NCBI GenBank assembly: GCA_937890825.1
Contig: CALADS010000005.1
Coordinates: 59,553 to 123,552 of the forward strand
Length of the DNA: 64,000 bases
Source of the DNA: an uncultured Bacteroides sp.
Lineage (GTDB): Bacteria; Bacteroidota; Bacteroidia; Bacteroidales; Bacteroidaceae
Direction: 5' to 3'
This document shows, piece after piece, positions 41,138 through 50,449 of the stretch (its first letter is position 1; each line of letters starts with the position of its first letter). The notes under the pieces were generated by a model, which was given only the letters and a program-made list of their open reading frames with translations, did not search any database and was not told the DNA's origin. Made by a program: the position numbers and the translations under genes.

Positions 41138-41935
41138 CTATGCCGTGGGCCGTTCCGTCAAGGCCTGTTCCACCCGGTTGGTCAGTTCGATGAACTCCTG
41201 CACAGAGAGTTGTTCGGGACGACGGTTAAAGAGCGGGTCGTCAGTGAGCGGACAGTCTTTGCCCAGCAGCGGCTTGATGGAATTGCGCAGCGTCTTTCTG
41301 CGCTGGTTGAAGGTGGTTTTCACCACTTGTTTGAAAAGCGCTTCGTTGCATCCCAGGTTTTGTACTTCGTTGCGCGTCATGCGAATTACGGCGCTTTTTA
41401 CTTTTGGGGGCGGGTTGAATACATGTTCGGATACCGTAAACAGGTATTCTACGCGATACCATGCTTGGATGAGTACGCTCAGAATGCCGTAAGTCTTGCT
41501 GCCGGGTCCGGCAGCGATACGTTCGGCCACTTCTTTCTGGATCATGCCGGTGCAGCAGGGAATCAGTTCCTTGTTGTCGAGCATTTTGAAGAAGATCTGG
41601 CTGGAAATATTGTACGGATAGTTGCCGGTCAGAACAAAGGGGTTGCCATCGAAGAGACGTTGCAGATTCATTTTCAGAAAGTCGTCTTCTATGATGTTTT
41701 CTTCTAGCTGCGGATAAGCTTCGCGCAGGTAGGCCACCGATTCGTAGTCTACTTCCACCACTTTTACCAGGCGCTCTTTAGGCAGTAGGAATTGGGTAAG
41801 TACCCCCATTCCGGGGCCCACTTCCAGCACCGGAAGGGATGGACAGGTATCTATGGTGTCGGCTATGTCTTTGGCTACTTTCAGGTCTTTCAGAAAGTGC
41901 TGGCCGAGAAACTTTTTGGGTTTTACTAATCTCAT
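41138..41935 (-). CDS. rsmA: 16S rRNA dimethyladenosine transferase
   Basis: The 265-residue enzyme (KsgA) has the SAM-binding motif VLEVGPGMGVLTQFLL at about residues 36-51, the catalytic NYPYNIS motif at about 104-110, and FNPPPKVKSAVIRM. It dimethylates two adjacent adenines in helix 45 of 16S rRNA, a late 30S assembly checkpoint. It is divergent from the flippase-like gene and upstream of mgtE on the same strand. Confidence 0.95.
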   Translation of the reverse strand: MRLVKPKKFLGQHFLKDLKVAKDIADTIDTCPSLPVLEVGPGMGVLTQFLLPKERLVKVVEVDYESVAYLREAYPQLEENIIEDDFLKMNLQRLFDGNPFVLTGNYPYNISSQIFFKMLDNKELIPCCTGMIQKEVAERIAAGPGSKTYGILSVLIQAWYRVEYLFTVSEHVFNPPPKVKSAVIRMTRNEVQNLGCNEALFKQVVKTTFNQRRKTLRNSIKPLLGKDCPLTDDPLFNRRPEQLSVQEFIELTNRVEQALTERPTA

Positions 41936-42025
41936 ATATCGACAAAATGGTTATTTTTGCGCATCAAAGGTAATTCTTTTTAATGAAGAATGAAGAATGA
42001 AAAATGAAGAATTTGGTTTACGGGC

Positions 42026-43012
42026 ATGAATAATTGGGGTAAGAAGATGTTGAAAGTAGGTCTGCCGGTCTTGTTGGGTGGCTTTATCCTCTATTGGGTA
42101 TATCGGGATTTTGATTTTAGACAAGCAGGCGAAGTGCTCCGGTGTCAAACAGATTGGGGATGGATGCTGGCTTCGCTCTTTTTCGGGGTGATGGGGCATG
42201 TGTTGCGTGGCTGGCGCTGGCTGCAGACATTGGAACCATTGGGGGTAAAGCCGAAACGTTCCGATTGTGTGGATGCCATCTTTATCTCTTATGCCACGAA
42301 TCTGGTATTGCCTCGTGTAGGTGAAGTGTCCAGATGTGGGGTGCTGGCACGCTTCGATCAGGTGCCTTTTGCCCAATCGCTTGGTACTGTGGTGACCGAG
42401 CGGCTGATTGATACCTTGTGCATGGTATTGCTTACGGGCATCACCTTTCTGCTGCAAATGCCGGTATTTTTCCGCTTTTTCGAAGAAACAGGTACGAAGA
42501 TACCCTCTTTACTTCATCTGCTAGCTTCGCCTTGGTTTTATGTGGCTATGTTTTCGGTGGCTGGTGTGTGTGTGCTTTTCTATTATCTGTTGCGTCTGTT
42601 CTCGTTTTTTGATAAAGTGAAGGAAGTTACACGCCACATCTGGCAGGGGATATCTTCTTTGCGTGGTGTGAGAAATCTTCCATTGTTCTTGCTCTACACA
42701 TTATTAATATGGGCCTGCTATTTCCTGCATTTTTACCTTACTTTTTTTTGCTTCACCTTCAGTTTCTCTTTGGGAGCGGCTGCTGCATTGGTGCTGTTTG
42801 TGGCAGGGACCTTTGCTGTGATTGTACCTACGCCCAACGGAGCCGGTCCGTGGCATTTTGCCGTTATCACCATGATGATGCTCTATGGAGTCACTGCTAC
42901 CGACGCAGCTGTCTTTGCGCTGATTGTACATGGCATCCAGACTTTGCTGGTGGTGCTGCTAGGCGTATGGGGGTGGGCGCATCTCTCGCTGATGGGTAGA
43001 AAGACTGAATAA
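42026..43012 (+). CDS. Flippase-like (LPG_synthase_TM/AglD family) membrane protein
   Basis: The 328-residue protein has about eight membrane helices. The family motifs are present: a charged loop GHVLRGWRWLQTLEPLGVKP, IFISYATNLVLPRVGEVSRC, TVVTERLIDTLCMVLL and TPNGAGPWHFAVITMMM. It corresponds to the membrane domain of lysyl-phosphatidylglycerol synthases without the catalytic domain. Members are thought to flip lipids or lipid-linked sugars; the substrate is unknown. It starts 90 nt from the divergent rsmA start. Confidence 0.85.
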   Translation: MNNWGKKMLKVGLPVLLGGFILYWVYRDFDFRQAGEVLRCQTDWGWMLASLFFGVMGHVLRGWRWLQTLEPLGVKPKRSDCVDAIFISYATNLVLPRVGEVSRCGVLARFDQVPFAQSLGTVVTERLIDTLCMVLLTGITFLLQMPVFFRFFEETGTKIPSLLHLLASPWFYVAMFSVAGVCVLFYYLLRLFSFFDKVKEVTRHIWQGISSLRGVRNLPLFLLYTLLIWACYFLHFYLTFFCFTFSFSLGAAAALVLFVAGTFAVIVPTPNGAGPWHFAVITMMMLYGVTATDAAVFALIVHGIQTLLVVLLGVWGWAHLSLMGRKTE

Positions 43013-43082
43013 TAATTGAACTGCTTATTAAAAAATAGCAAAAAAAACGAGTCTGGGTTTTCCGCAATTTGAATAAAAACCG

Positions 43083-43090
43083 TATATTTG
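43083..43090 (+). promoter_or_regulatory. -7 box of guaB
   Basis: TATATTTG lies 30 nt before the ATG at 43121. The position also rules out the ATG at 43088 as the true start. Confidence 0.7.
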
Positions 43091-43120
43091 CACGCAATAA
43101 AATTTAAACGCATAAGTCCT

Positions 43121-44596
43121 ATGTCATTTATTGCTGATAAAATTGTTATGGATGGATTAACTTATGATGATGTGCTGTTAATCCCCGCTTATTCTGAAGT
43201 ACTTCCTAAAACTGTCGAACTGACGACAAAGTTCTCACGCAACATTGAGTTGAAAATTCCCTTTGTGACGGCTGCCATGGATACGGTAACCGAAGCCAAG
43301 ATGGCTATCGCCATTGCACGCGAAGGTGGTATCGGTGTGATTCATAAGAATATGTCCATCGAAGAGCAGGCTCGTCAGGTGGCTATCGTGAAGCGTGCCG
43401 AAAATGGTATGATTTACGATCCGGTGACTATTAAACGCGGTTCTACTGTGGCTGATGCCTTAGGACTGATGGCTGAGTATAAGATTGGCGGTATTCCGGT
43501 GGTAGATGACGAAAGACACTTGGTGGGTATCGTGACGAATCGTGACCTTCGCTTCGAACGCGACCAAAACAAACGAATCGATGAGGTGATGACGAAAGAA
43601 AATATCGTTACTACCAATCAGACCACTGATTTGGAGGCTGCTGCACAGATTTTGCAGGAGCATAAGATTGAAAAACTGCCGGTGGTGGACAAGGACAATA
43701 AACTGGTGGGGCTGATTACGTATAAGGATATTACCAAGGCTAAAGATAAACCGATGGCTTGTAAGGATGAAAAAGGACGTTTGCGCGTAGCTGCCGGTGT
43801 AGGTGTTACGGCAGATACCATGGACCGCATGCAGGCATTGGTAGAGGCTGGTGCAGATGCTATTGTTATCGATACGGCTCACGGTCATTCCATGTATGTG
43901 ATTGAAAAATTGAAGGAAGCGAAAAAGCGTTTCCCGAACATTGATATCGTAGTGGGCAATATTGCTACGGGTGAAGCTGCTAAACTGTTGGTAGAAGCAG
44001 GCGCAGATGGCGTGAAAGTGGGTATCGGACCGGGCTCTATCTGTACTACTCGAGTAGTGGCAGGTGTAGGTGTTCCTCAGTTGTCGGCTGTATACGATGT
44101 AGCCAAGGCGCTAGAGGGTACAGGTGTACCTTTGATTGCTGATGGTGGATTGCGCTATTCTGGCGACGTGGTAAAAGCATTGGCAGCAGGCGGATGGAGC
44201 GTGATGATCGGATCGCTGGTAGCTGGTACAGAAGAATCTCCGGGCGACACTATTATCTTCAACGGCCGTAAGTTTAAGTCTTATCGGGGTATGGGTTCAC
44301 TGGAAGCTATGGAAAATGGTTCAAAAGACCGCTATTTCCAAAGCACTACTAGCGATGTGAAGAAATTGGTTCCCGAAGGTATTGCTGCACGTGTTCCTTA
44401 TAAAGGAACTTTATACGAGGTTATCTATCAGTTGGTAGGCGGATTGCGTGCCGGTATGGGGTATTGCGGTGCTGCCAATATCCAAAAACTGCATGATGCC
44501 AAGTTTACCCGAATCACCAATGCTGGTGTTTTGGAAAGCCATCCTCATGATGTGTCTATTACGAGCGAAGCTCCTAACTATAGCCGTCCTGAATAA
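43121..44596 (+). CDS. guaB: Inosine-5'-monophosphate dehydrogenase
   Basis: The 491-residue enzyme starts at 43121 (MSFIADKIVMDGLTYDDVLL). The TIM-barrel is split by a CBS pair at about residues 95-205. GIGPGSICTTRVVAGVG carries the catalytic Cys308. The flap GRKFKSYRGMGSLEAM and the C-terminal GGLRAGMGYCGA loop are intact. It oxidises IMP to XMP with NAD+, the committed step to GMP. It has its own promoter, and a terminator lies downstream before the parvulin operon. Confidence 0.96.
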   Translation: MSFIADKIVMDGLTYDDVLLIPAYSEVLPKTVELTTKFSRNIELKIPFVTAAMDTVTEAKMAIAIAREGGIGVIHKNMSIEEQARQVAIVKRAENGMIYDPVTIKRGSTVADALGLMAEYKIGGIPVVDDERHLVGIVTNRDLRFERDQNKRIDEVMTKENIVTTNQTTDLEAAAQILQEHKIEKLPVVDKDNKLVGLITYKDITKAKDKPMACKDEKGRLRVAAGVGVTADTMDRMQALVEAGADAIVIDTAHGHSMYVIEKLKEAKKRFPNIDIVVGNIATGEAAKLLVEAGADGVKVGIGPGSICTTRVVAGVGVPQLSAVYDVAKALEGTGVPLIADGGLRYSGDVVKALAAGGWSVMIGSLVAGTEESPGDTIIFNGRKFKSYRGMGSLEAMENGSKDRYFQSTTSDVKKLVPEGIAARVPYKGTLYEVIYQLVGGLRAGMGYCGAANIQKLHDAKFTRITNAGVLESHPHDVSITSEAPNYSRPE

Positions 44597-44645
44597 GTAT
44601 AGGCCATAAGGTGCTGACCGTTCATATCGGGATATTTTAGACGCG

Positions 44646-44694
44646 GATGACGCGGATTGTATAGAATCCGTATTATCCGCGTCATCTGTTTTTT
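44646..44694 (+). terminator. Terminator after guaB
   Basis: GATGACGCGGAT (44646-44657) pairs perfectly with ATCCGCGTCATC (44675-44686), followed by a T-rich tail. An alternative inner stem GGATT/AATCC exists in the loop. Confidence 0.8.
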
Positions 44695-44708
44695 ATAGGA
44701 TTAAAAAC

Positions 44709-46073
44709 ATGATTCGAATAATTTTTCTGTGGTTACTGTTGTGGTGTACTGCATGGGTAGGAGCTCAGCCGTGCGATGTGTGGGCGCATCTTGAGGCCGA
44801 TAGTGCGTTGCGGCAGGAATGGAGCCTTTTTTGTCAGAGAAACCTATCCTTTAAAGCAGCGGAAGCTAAGCGTTTGGGATTGGATACCTTGCCGGAAATA
44901 AAAACTGCGCTTGATAAGTATCGCATCGAATTGGCTCGGGCATCTTGGGAGAAAATAATCCAGCCTTCAACAGCTGCTCAAGAACTTCGTGTACAGATTA
45001 GTCAGTTGTTCTTTGCGCTTCCGCAAAGTTTGCCGCATGGGCGCATTCGCGCCGCTGAGCAACGCATGGATTCTCTAGTAGCAGCTATTCGCCGGGGCGG
45101 TTCATTTGAAGCCTGTGTGCAACTTTGTTCGGAAGATAAAGAGACGCATTGGATAGCCAGGCTGGAGGTGCCGGCCGAATGTGAGGAAGTGGTGTGGAAT
45201 CTGCCGGTGGGAGCTGTATCAAAGCCTTTCTTTACTCCGTTGGGACTTCATGTGGTGAAAGTATTGGCGCGCGATTCGGTACCTGTATCGGCAGGCAGAG
45301 AAAGTGGTAGAAGAAACTTGGAGCAACTGGTGACGTCTATCCAAAAGAAATACGGCTATGTAGAGTACCGGAAGGCTAAGGAAGAATGGCTGCTTACGGG
45401 GCGCACTTCGCAGGTATTATTTTCGTTGGACGGAAAAGAGTATCGTGCAGCCGCACTAGATCGCTTTGCTAACACCTATCCAGCCCGAAGAATAGTGCAG
45501 TGGGAAGCTTTTGTCAGAAAGATTCTCCTGGATAAGGCTTATCAAGACTGGCTGGCCGATGAGAATACGGTTCGTATGCTTTCGGAACAGCGTGACAGGT
45601 GCTTGGCACAAGCTGTGTGTTGTAGAAAAATCTTACAGGAAGGCTGGGCAGATGAAGCCGTATTGAAAAACTATTTCGAGTCGCATATGTCCGATTATCA
45701 ATGGAAAGAACCTCGATTTTACGGTTTGGTAATTCATGCAATCAGTAAGCGCGTAGCCAAGCAAGTGAGGCGTTTTTTTAAAAAGCTGCCAGCTGAAGAA
45801 TGGAATGATGCTATTCGGCTGATGTTTCATCCGGATGAGCAGCAAGAAGTGCGCATAGAACAAGGTATGTTTGCTCGTGGAGATAACGCCTATGTAGATT
45901 ATTCGGTATATAAGGAAACCAAGCCACAGCCGTTAGAGGCTTATCCCTATACCGTAGTGGTAGGAGAAAAGTGTAAAGGACCGCAAAATTACCGGGAGGT
46001 GCGTGCTGCCGTGTGGCGAGACTTGCTGGCCGACTGCGAGCGTAAATGGTTGATGGAAAGCCGCCAGAAATAG
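44709..46073 (+). CDS. Exported parvulin-type peptidyl-prolyl isomerase, first of three
   Basis: The 454-residue protein has a signal peptide, MIRIIFLWLLLWCTAWVGAQ. A rotamase (PpiC) domain spans about residues 95-195: SQLFFALPQSLPH, IRRGGSFEACVQLCSEDKET and LPVGAVSKPFFTPLGLHVVK. A second, degenerate copy may lie near residues 315-415. Long helical segments flank these, as in periplasmic chaperones of the SurA/PrsA type. It begins a run of three related genes and is separated from guaB by a terminator. It probably assists folding of outer-membrane proteins; its client is unknown. Confidence 0.85.
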   Translation: MIRIIFLWLLLWCTAWVGAQPCDVWAHLEADSALRQEWSLFCQRNLSFKAAEAKRLGLDTLPEIKTALDKYRIELARASWEKIIQPSTAAQELRVQISQLFFALPQSLPHGRIRAAEQRMDSLVAAIRRGGSFEACVQLCSEDKETHWIARLEVPAECEEVVWNLPVGAVSKPFFTPLGLHVVKVLARDSVPVSAGRESGRRNLEQLVTSIQKKYGYVEYRKAKEEWLLTGRTSQVLFSLDGKEYRAAALDRFANTYPARRIVQWEAFVRKILLDKAYQDWLADENTVRMLSEQRDRCLAQAVCCRKILQEGWADEAVLKNYFESHMSDYQWKEPRFYGLVIHAISKRVAKQVRRFFKKLPAEEWNDAIRLMFHPDEQQEVRIEQGMFARGDNAYVDYSVYKETKPQPLEAYPYTVVVGEKCKGPQNYREVRAAVWRDLLADCERKWLMESRQK

Positions 46074-46178
46074 GAAGGTTGAAATTAACCAAGAGGTTTT
46101 AAAAACCGTTAAATCTCACAGAAGCAACCAATTAATCTACTATCTTCGTACCTTAAACATAAGTAAAAACTGAAAAAA

Positions 46179-47021
46179 ATGCGAACCGCTTGTCAACTGT
46201 TATTTTTTATGTTACTTTTGGGGGCTTGTTCTGAAACTTACGACCATAAAGGCCGTACACCTTTGGCTGAGGTGGATGGTAATTTCTTGTATCGTGAGGA
46301 TTTGCATGCAGTGCTTCCGATGGGACTATCCAAGGAGGATAGTTTACGCTTTGCAGAACATTATGTTCGTAACTGGGTGGAAAATACATTGCTGTATGAA
46401 CAGGCAAAGCGCAATATACCCGATGGGGCAGAAATTGATAAGTTGGTGGAGAATTACCGGAAAGCCTTGATTACGCATGCATACCAGCAAGCTCTGATAG
46501 ACCAAAAATTGCGCAATGATATTTCTGATGAGGAATTGCAGGCTTATTATGAACAGAACCAGTCGGCCTTTATGCTGGAAAGGCCTTTGATGAAGGGACT
46601 GTTCATAAAGGTGCCGCTTCAAGCTGCCGGCATCAATCAGGTGCGACGGTGGTACCGGTCGGATACGCAGGAATCGGTGGAGCAATTGGAAAAATACCAG
46701 ATGCAGCACGCTGTGAAATATGAGTATTTTTACGACAAGTGGTTGCCGGTATCGGATGTGCTGGGGTGGCTTCCCTTGAATCAGGCCGATGCGGAAACGT
46801 ATCTGGATAAGCAGCGACACGTGGAACTGAAAGATTCTGCTTTCTATTATTTTTTGAATGTGAGCGATTTTAGACGCACTGGAGAGCAGGAACCTTTTGA
46901 ATTGGCACGGGTGCAGGTGAAAGATATGCTGTCGAATATGAAGCAAGTGGATTTTATGCAGAAGGTGAAAAATGACTTGTATCAAAAGGCAGAACAGAAT
47001 AAAGAAGTTAAATATTATTAG
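46179..47021 (+). CDS. Lipoprotein of the SurA/parvulin chaperone type, second of three
   Basis: The 280-residue protein has a lipoprotein signal ending LLLGAC (Cys17). LAEVDGNFLYREDLHAVLP is a SurA N-terminal pattern, and the middle region NDISDEELQAYYEQNQSAFM is the helical chaperone core. I see no convincing PpiC rotamase domain, so it is probably a chaperone without isomerase activity. A membrane anchor would place it where unfolded outer-membrane proteins emerge. It is followed 17 nt later by the third gene of the run. Confidence 0.8.
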   Translation: MRTACQLLFFMLLLGACSETYDHKGRTPLAEVDGNFLYREDLHAVLPMGLSKEDSLRFAEHYVRNWVENTLLYEQAKRNIPDGAEIDKLVENYRKALITHAYQQALIDQKLRNDISDEELQAYYEQNQSAFMLERPLMKGLFIKVPLQAAGINQVRRWYRSDTQESVEQLEKYQMQHAVKYEYFYDKWLPVSDVLGWLPLNQADAETYLDKQRHVELKDSAFYYFLNVSDFRRTGEQEPFELARVQVKDMLSNMKQVDFMQKVKNDLYQKAEQNKEVKYY

Positions 47022-47038
47022 TATAAGAGACATCAAGC

Positions 47039-48409
47039 ATGAAAAAGTTTGTGAACAGTAAGTTGTTCGTACTATTTGTCTGGGCCATGGTGGCGGGATC
47101 TGTAGCTCATGCACAGAACAATGTAATCGATGAAGTGGTTTGGGTGGTAGGCGATGAAGCCATATTGAAATCAGAGGTGGAAGAACTCCGTATGGATGCC
47201 ATCTATAGGGGGCGTAGTTTCGACCGTGACCCTTATTGTGTGATTCCGGAAGAAATAGCTGTGCAGAAGTTGTTTTTGCATCAGGCGGCACTGGACAGTA
47301 TCGATGTGCCCGACAGTGAAGTGGTGATGCAGCTGGATCATCAGATTAATCAGTATGTGGCCAGTATCGGTTCGCGTGAAAAGATGGAAGAGTATTTCAA
47401 TAAGACTTCCAGTCAGATTCGGGAATCCTTGCGCGAGAATATCCGCGAAGGGCTTACCGTGCAGAAAATGCAGCAAAAACTGGTAGGTGAAGTGAAGGTT
47501 ACTCCGGCTGAAGTGCGCCGCTACTTCCAAGGTCTGCCTCAAGACAGTATTCCGTATATCCCTACCCAAGTGGAAGTGCAGATTATCACGCAGCAACCCA
47601 AGGTACCCTTGGAGGAAATAGAAGACGTGAAGCGTCGCCTGCGAGAATATACTGAACGGGTGAATAAAGGAGAAAGTTTCACTATGCTGGCTCGTCTCTA
47701 CTCAGAAGATAAAGGTTCGGCTATGAATGGTGGTGAATTGCCTCGATTTATGGGACGAGGCGAACTGGATCCCGCCTTTGCCAATGTAGCGTTCAACCTG
47801 CAGAATCCAGATAAAGTGTCTAAAATTGTAGAGTCGGAATTCGGATATCACATCATTCAGTTGCTAGAGAAGCGTGGCGACCGTATTAAAGTACGCCATA
47901 TCTTGCTGAAACCCCACATACCGGAGGCTGCGCTGACTGCTGCCAATGCACGCCTGGATTCTATTGCCGATGATATACGAAATAATAAATTTTCGTTCGA
48001 GGAAGCGGCTGCCGTGTTGTCGCACGACAAGGATACGCGCAACAACCATGGTCTGCTACCGAATCCCAACTCCAATACTTCCAAGTTTGAAATGCAGGAA
48101 CTTCCGCCGGAGATAGCCAAGGTAGTGGATAAGATGAAGGTGGGCGAAATCTCGGAAGCCTTTACCATGATTCCTCAAACCACAGGAAAGGAGCAGTGCG
48201 TCATCGTGAAATTAAAAAGCCGTACCAACGGACATAAGGCTACGGTAGCCGACGATTATCAGAATCTAAAGAATATCGTGCTGGAAAAGAGACGGGCGGA
48301 ATTGATAGAAAAATGGATTCGTGAGAAGCAGAAACACACGTATGTGCGTATCAGCGATAATTGGAAAAATAACTGCACGTTCAAATATCCGGGTTGGATT
48401 AAAGATTGA
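47039..48409 (+). CDS. SurA-like periplasmic chaperone with two parvulin domains
   Basis: The 456-residue protein has a signal peptide ending GSVAHAQ and the SurA-type N-terminal region NNVIDEVVWVVGDEAILKSE. Parvulin domain 1 spans about residues 175-275 (QVEVQIITQQPK...YTERVNKGESFTMLARLYSE, then MNGGELPRFMGRGELDP, ...GYHIIQLL). Domain 2 spans about 280-390 (RIKVRHILLKPHI...DDIRNNKFSFEEAAAVLS). This is the SurA architecture, which escorts beta-barrel proteins to the BAM complex. It overlaps functionally and in operon position with the two preceding genes and the OstA-like gene 2 nt downstream. Confidence 0.88.
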   Translation: MKKFVNSKLFVLFVWAMVAGSVAHAQNNVIDEVVWVVGDEAILKSEVEELRMDAIYRGRSFDRDPYCVIPEEIAVQKLFLHQAALDSIDVPDSEVVMQLDHQINQYVASIGSREKMEEYFNKTSSQIRESLRENIREGLTVQKMQQKLVGEVKVTPAEVRRYFQGLPQDSIPYIPTQVEVQIITQQPKVPLEEIEDVKRRLREYTERVNKGESFTMLARLYSEDKGSAMNGGELPRFMGRGELDPAFANVAFNLQNPDKVSKIVESEFGYHIIQLLEKRGDRIKVRHILLKPHIPEAALTAANARLDSIADDIRNNKFSFEEAAAVLSHDKDTRNNHGLLPNPNSNTSKFEMQELPPEIAKVVDKMKVGEISEAFTMIPQTTGKEQCVIVKLKSRTNGHKATVADDYQNLKNIVLEKRRAELIEKWIREKQKHTYVRISDNWKNNCTFKYPGWIKD

Positions 48410-48411
48410 AT

Positions 48412-50136
48412 ATGAAGAAAGAAAAGATACATTTCTTATACAGGCATAGATATTTGTTGACAGGTATTCTATGCCTGTTTGCCGTCTGTCTGCTTGCTGC
48501 ACAAGAACGGTCGGGTGACCGGATGAATCCGGCAGAATCGGCTGGGCGAGGTACAGTTGGCGATACGGTGCAGCAGACTGGGACTACAGGAAAGAAGAAG
48601 ACCCGCGTAGATTTACTTTATGCAGAAGAAGCTATGGCCGATGAGGCTTTGCATCCGGATGCTCAAATCTTGGTAGGTTCGGTGCGGTTAAAGCACGACA
48701 GTATGTATATGTTCTGCGACAGTGCACTTATCTTTAATAAGATTAATTCTGTAGAAGCGTTTGGAAATGTGCGTATGGAGCAGGGGGATACCTTGTTTAT
48801 CTACGGCGATTATCTGTATTATGATGGCATGTCGCAGCTGGCCATGCTACGCGAAAACGTGAGAATGATTAACCGTAACACGGAACTGACAACCGATAGT
48901 CTGAACTATGATAGAATTTATAATTTGGGCTATTATTTCGAAGGAGGTACTTTGACGGACGAACAGAACGTGCTGACATCTATTTGGGGAGAGTATAGTC
49001 CGGCTACCAAACTAGCTGTATTTAATCACGATGTAAAATTGGTTAACCCTCAATTTGAACTGACCTCAGATACCTTAAAATACAGTACACTAACCAAGGT
49101 GGCTACTATTTTAGGACCTTCCGACATTGTGAGTGATAAGAATCATATCTATTCCGAGCGTGGTAAATATGACACTACTACCGAACAGGCCGAACTGTTG
49201 AACCGCTCAGTATTGACGAATGAAGGAAAGAAACTTACGGGCGATAGTCTGTTCTACGACCGAAAATTGGGTTATGGAGAGGCTTTCGACCACGTAGAGA
49301 TGAACGACACCGTAAATCGCAACATGCTTACGGGGGATTATTGCTTTTATAACGAATTGACCGGTAATGCACTGGCTACCAAACGGGCAGTGGCAGTAGA
49401 CTACTCTCAGGGAGACAGCCTTTTTATGCATGGCGACACCTTGCGTTTGCTTACTTTCCATATGAATACCGACTCCATGTATCGTGAGATGCGCGTTTAT
49501 CATAAGGTACGTGCCTACCGTTCTGATGTGCAGGCTGTTTGCGATTCTATGGTCTACAGTTCGAAAGACTCCTGCCTAACCATGTATACCGACCCTGTGC
49601 TGTGGTATGGACCGCAGCAATTATTGGGCGAAGAGATTAAGGTGTACATGAACGATAGTACCATCGATTGGGCTCATATCATAAACCAAGCATTGGCCGT
49701 GGAGAAAAAAGACAGTGTGCATTATAACCAGGTGGCTGGTAAGGAAATGAAAGCTTTCTTTGATAAAGGAGAAATGCGACAGGTAGATATCAATGGCAAT
49801 GTGCTAGTGGTGTTTTATCCGGTAGAAGAAAAAGACACCGCCTTGATGATGCACAATTATTCAGAGGGAGGTTTCCTCAGAATGCTGTTGAAAAACAGAA
49901 AGATGGAACAGGGAGCATTTATAGGAAAGGCTAATGGAATAGCGCACCCGATGGATCAGATTCCACCGGAGAAACTGAAGTTGCCTTCCTTTGTATGGTT
50001 CGACTATATCCGTCCGCGCAGTAAAGAGGATATCTTCCAGTGGCGGGGTAAAAAGGCTGGAGATGTGTTGCAAAAGAGCGATCGCAAGCCGGTAGCCTCA
50101 CCGAAGGATCTGCATATTAAACGAACAAAAAAATAG
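48412..50136 (+). CDS. OstA/LptA-like organic-solvent-tolerance protein
   Basis: I chose the ATG at 48412, 2 nt after the previous stop; the frame opens with a TTG at 48406. The 574-residue protein has a signal-like helix, YLLTGILCLFAVCLLAAQ, then a long run of short beta units of the OstA-like jelly-roll: ILVGSVRLKHDSMYMFCDSA, INSVEAFGNVRMEQGDTLFI, AMLRENVRMINRNTELTTDS and more. It resembles the LptA bridge extended to several repeats. Together with SurA-type chaperones this points to outer-membrane biogenesis, probably lipopolysaccharide transport. Confidence 0.85.
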   Translation: MKKEKIHFLYRHRYLLTGILCLFAVCLLAAQERSGDRMNPAESAGRGTVGDTVQQTGTTGKKKTRVDLLYAEEAMADEALHPDAQILVGSVRLKHDSMYMFCDSALIFNKINSVEAFGNVRMEQGDTLFIYGDYLYYDGMSQLAMLRENVRMINRNTELTTDSLNYDRIYNLGYYFEGGTLTDEQNVLTSIWGEYSPATKLAVFNHDVKLVNPQFELTSDTLKYSTLTKVATILGPSDIVSDKNHIYSERGKYDTTTEQAELLNRSVLTNEGKKLTGDSLFYDRKLGYGEAFDHVEMNDTVNRNMLTGDYCFYNELTGNALATKRAVAVDYSQGDSLFMHGDTLRLLTFHMNTDSMYREMRVYHKVRAYRSDVQAVCDSMVYSSKDSCLTMYTDPVLWYGPQQLLGEEIKVYMNDSTIDWAHIINQALAVEKKDSVHYNQVAGKEMKAFFDKGEMRQVDINGNVLVVFYPVEEKDTALMMHNYSEGGFLRMLLKNRKMEQGAFIGKANGIAHPMDQIPPEKLKLPSFVWFDYIRPRSKEDIFQWRGKKAGDVLQKSDRKPVASPKDLHIKRTKK

Positions 50137-50140
50137 TGCT

Positions 50141-50431
50141 ATGGGAATGTTTACAATGCGGAAGCCACGAGGCTTCAATCATCCTTATATATATGTAGAC
50201 GAACGTAAGGAGAAATTGGCTAAAATGAAGGAGGATGCCAAGCGTGATTTGGGCTTGTTGCCTGAAAAGGAGTTTTCTCCGGAAGACATCAGGGGCAAAT
50301 TCATTGAGGGAACTACTCATTTACGTCGCAGGAAGGAGAGTGGACGCAAACCCATGCATTTGGGAATAGTATTGGCAGCCATTGTGTTGCTGGCATATTT
50401 GTGGTATGCCATCAGTACAGGGTTAATTTAA
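50141..50431 (+). CDS. Small basic protein with one C-terminal membrane helix
   Basis: The 96-residue protein lies 4 nt after the OstA-like gene and 18 nt before mutL. It has a basic N-terminal part with HPYIYVDERKEKLAKMKEDA, a region of alternating charge, and a single helix HLGIVLAAIVLLAYLWYAIS near the C-terminus, so it should be tail-anchored with the N-terminus in the cytoplasm. I know similar small proteins before mutL in other Bacteroidales but no function. Confidence 0.75.
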   Translation: MGMFTMRKPRGFNHPYIYVDERKEKLAKMKEDAKRDLGLLPEKEFSPEDIRGKFIEGTTHLRRRKESGRKPMHLGIVLAAIVLLAYLWYAISTGLI

Positions 50432-50449
50432 TACAAACAAGGATTATTT

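Noticed and set aside
40119..41707. Plus-strand open frames across mgtE and rsmA
   Set aside because: They are shadows of mgtE and rsmA; the part between the genes is the dispersed repeat, not a gene start.
46344..47291. Minus-strand open frame of 315 codons
   Set aside because: It is antisense to two chaperone genes with signal peptides and coherent domains.
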